Assembly: GCA_013360535.1 (NCBI GenBank) | Contig: JABWBL010000128.1 | Coordinates: 1-8,197, forward strand | Origin: Planctomycetaceae bacterium | GTDB taxonomy: Bacteria; Planctomycetota; UBA1135; GCA-002686595 | DNA length: 8,197 nucleotides | Direction of reading: 5' to 3' | Shown here: in pieces, positions 6,749-8,197 of the stretch | Numbering within the stretch: the first letter of the stretch is position 1 | Layout: every line of letters starts with the position of its first letter | The notes under the pieces: generated by a model | Database searches by the model: none | What the model saw: only the letters and a program-made list of their open reading frames with translations | Told to the model about the DNA's origin: nothing | Made by a program: the position numbers and the translations under genes

Positions 6749-7782
6749 GCCGGCACTCCCGCGCTCTTCCTCGCGAGCACTCGCCGCGCCGCGGCGACCA
6801 CGGCGTCGGGCGCGATGCCCGTCATGCAGCGGTGGTGGCCGAGCGGACAGACACGCTGCATGCACGGCCCACACTCGACGTCGATGCGCACGATCTCCGC
6901 GAACTCGAGCGAAGTGGCCGTCAACTCCGGCAAGTTCGGCCCCATCACCGACACGCACGGCACGTCGAAGGCCGCCGCGACCCAGCGCGGTCCCGAATCG
7001 CCGACGAGCAGGAGCTCCGCACCTTCGACGAGCGCCTTGAGCGTCTCGAGGTTGCGCTCGGACTTGCCCATCGAGATGGCGCCGCGCCGCGAGGCCGCGC
7101 ACACCGCGCCGATCAGCGCCTCTTCGCCCGGACCTCCGCTCACCGCCGCGCGCAACCCGAACTCGTCGTGCAGGCGATCGAGCGCCGCCGCGAATCGATC
7201 CGGTGGCCACAACTTCGCTGCGCCGAAGGCCGCGCCCGGGCAACACACGGCGTAACGTTCGCTCTCCGCGAGCCCGAGCGCGCGCAACGTCGCGCGGTTG
7301 CGCTCGCGCAGTTCCTCGCGCACGTACAAGCGTGGATGCAGCGAATCCAGCGTGATTCCGGCCAGTCCCGCGACGTCGCGCAAGAGGTGCGCGGTCGGAA
7401 TCGGCGCACGGCGGCCATCGCGCGACGGCGGCACGACGGCGTGCGTCAGCAGGAGACGTCGCTGCGAGAGCGCGCTGCCCAGACGGATCGGCACGCGGGC
7501 CCGAAACGCGCGCCACGCGGAGCCAAACGAGTTCGAGAGCAGCAGCACGGCCTCCGGGCGAAGCTCGCGCAGGTGCGCAAGTTCCTCGCCACTCCTGTGC
7601 GCTCGCACGTGCGGCTCGACTGGGCCGTCTTTCAGGAGCGGCGCGAGGTGCTGGCGCACGAGCACCGTCGTCCGGCCGACGTGGGCGCTGTGCAGCGCCG
7701 CCTCGAGCACCGGCGTCGCCATCGCGAGATCGCCGACCCAGTTGGGCGCGCAGATCGCGAGGTGTTCGAGGCGCTCGATCAT
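6745..7782 (-). CDS. ADP-heptose:LPS heptosyltransferase, GT9 family (copy A, RfaF-like)
   Basis: A 345-residue GT9 enzyme paralogous to its downstream neighbour. P13-N-W-V-G-D18 is the RfaF-type N-terminal motif with the likely catalytic Asp18. CPGAAFGAAKLWP at 181-193 closely resembles the CPGAEFGPAKRWP element of E. coli WaaF. GDSGPRWVAAAF at 261-272 is the nucleotide-sugar motif, but the position that is usually His (as in copy B) is Trp267. The C-terminus carries CGPC at 304-307, then VCPLGHHRCM, the same four-cysteine pattern as copy B. Residues 81-102 of the two copies match at 13 of 22 positions without a gap. The ATG at 7782 overlaps the kinase stop (ATGA); an upstream in-frame start would cover the kinase gene and encode an arginine/proline-rich shadow. 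Predicted role: heptose (or similar sugar) addition to the lipopolysaccharide core. Acceptor specificity is unknown. Confidence 0.93.
   Translation of the reverse strand: MIERLEHLAICAPNWVGDLAMATPVLEAALHSAHVGRTTVLVRQHLAPLLKDGPVEPHVRAHRSGEELAHLRELRPEAVLLLSNSFGSAWRAFRARVPIRLGSALSQRRLLLTHAVVPPSRDGRRAPIPTAHLLRDVAGLAGITLDSLHPRLYVREELRERNRATLRALGLAESERYAVCCPGAAFGAAKLWPPDRFAAALDRLHDEFGLRAAVSGGPGEEALIGAVCAASRRGAISMGKSERNLETLKALVEGAELLLVGDSGPRWVAAAFDVPCVSVMGPNLPELTATSLEFAEIVRIDVECGPCMQRVCPLGHHRCMTGIAPDAVVAAARRVLARKSAGVPA
6756..6760 (-). promoter_or_regulatory. Shine-Dalgarno site for heptosyltransferase B
   Basis: GGGAG on the minus strand, inside the end of the upstream gene and 7 bases before the GTG at 6748. 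It supports the choice of a GTG start at the GTGA overlap. Confidence 0.6.
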
Positions 7783-8197
7783 GCTCTGGGGGTCCGGTCG
7801 ACGTGGCGCGGTGCGTGGGAGGCGATGCGGCGCGCCTTGGCGAGCACCGCCCGCAGGAACTCGCGTCGCAGGCCCCGATCCTGCACGCCGCGGGCGTCGA
7901 GGTACAGCGCGAGGAATTTCAGGCGCGCGAAGACGCAGATTCCAGCGGGACAAGAGTGCAGGAGCGCCGCCACGTCCTTGACGAGCCAGCGCGCGCGTGG
8001 CGAGTCCTCGCGGCGTGCACGGCCGACGTCGAGCAACGCGAGGTGGTCGCCGGCGACGATCCAGTGCTCGAGATAGAGATCGCGGTGGTACCAGCCAGCG
8101 ACGTGCAAGCGCGCGACGAGCCGCGCGAGCTCGCTGCGCCGCTCGAGCGCCGCCGCCGGATCACGCTCGGCGAGCTGGCGCAAGGTGCTCGAGTGTT
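7779..8197 (-). CDS. LPS core kinase, WaaP/Kdo-kinase family (5' end beyond the window)
   Basis: The last 138 residues of a gene whose start lies past 8197; the frame is open to the window edge. The visible part holds the kinase catalytic core: H31-V-A-G-W-Y-H37-R38-D39-L-Y-L-E-H, where H-R-D is the catalytic loop and Y-L-x-H is typical of WaaP/Kdo kinases (lipopolysaccharide kinase family, PF06293-like). L-L-D56-V-G-R follows as the metal-binding Asp in place of the DFG motif. R-A-R-W-L-V-K-D-V-A-A-L-L-H-S at 67-81 matches the R-x-R-W-x-x-K-D-L-x-x-L-x-x-S element of the family. A WaaP-type enzyme uses ATP to phosphorylate a heptose (or Kdo) of the inner core at the cytoplasmic face. The N-terminal lobe with the ATP-binding lysine is not visible. 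The stop overlaps the heptosyltransferase A start by 4 bases. The TTG at 8183 is only an internal leucine codon. Confidence 0.9.
   Translation of the reverse strand, partial: HSSTLRQLAERDPAAALERRSELARLVARLHVAGWYHRDLYLEHWIVAGDHLALLDVGRARREDSPRARWLVKDVAALLHSCPAGICVFARLKFLALYLDARGVQDRGLRREFLRAVLAKARRIASHAPRHVDRTPRA

Noticed and set aside
5717..7516. A longer (599-aa) version of heptosyltransferase B
   Set aside because: The first 256 codons overlap heptosyltransferase A in another frame and look like an Arg/Ala shadow. The GTG at 6748 with a GGGAG site and a GTGA overlap gives a normal-length GT9 protein.
6832..8076. A 414-codon + strand open frame
   Set aside because: It is antisense to heptosyltransferase A and the kinase, whose motifs are unambiguous, and it has shadow-type composition.

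Overview
The window is uniformly GC-rich DNA with strong G/C third-position codon bias, few Shine-Dalgarno sites, and no tRNA, rRNA, CRISPR array or insertion sequence that I could see. The gene content suggests a Gram-negative-type bacterium with lipopolysaccharide: a WaaP-type kinase, two heptosyltransferases and a membrane glycosyltransferase. Large secreted-type proteins with carboxypeptidase-regulatory-like (beta-sandwich) repeats, together with sparse ribosome binding sites, fit Planctomycetota best. Myxococcota or another GC-rich didermic lineage cannot be excluded; this is inference from gene content only.

Layout. On the + strand (1-2107) lie the 3' end of one gene and a complete 614-residue gene, the latter with a good ribosome binding site. 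Their last 76 residues align without gaps, so they are tandem paralogues of a repeat-domain protein family. They converge on a long minus-strand block with only 7 bases between the stop codons. Reading the minus strand in its own direction (from 8197 down to 2115): a WaaP/Kdo-kinase-family gene cut by the window edge, heptosyltransferase A (345 aa), heptosyltransferase B (343 aa), a multi-pass GT-C/GT39-like glycosyltransferase (561 aa), an AUH-type enoyl-CoA/methylglutaconyl-CoA hydratase (272 aa), and a multi-pass membrane protein of unknown function (293 aa).

The first four minus-strand genes are joined by three successive 4-base stop/start overlaps (ATGA, GTGA, ATGA). This implies one translationally coupled transcript that builds or decorates the lipopolysaccharide core: the heptosyltransferases add sugars to the growing core, the kinase phosphorylates it, and the membrane enzyme probably transfers a lipid-linked sugar on the outer face of the inner membrane. 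The hydratase follows after 30 bases but looks like a catabolic (leucine or fatty-acid) enzyme, so it is probably only a positional neighbour. The last membrane gene is separated by 189 bases and may be independent.

I see no clearly new biological system. The points most worth a second look are the tandem paralogous repeat-domain proteins, the coupled kinase/double heptosyltransferase/GT-C cluster, and a His-to-Trp change in a conserved motif of one heptosyltransferase.
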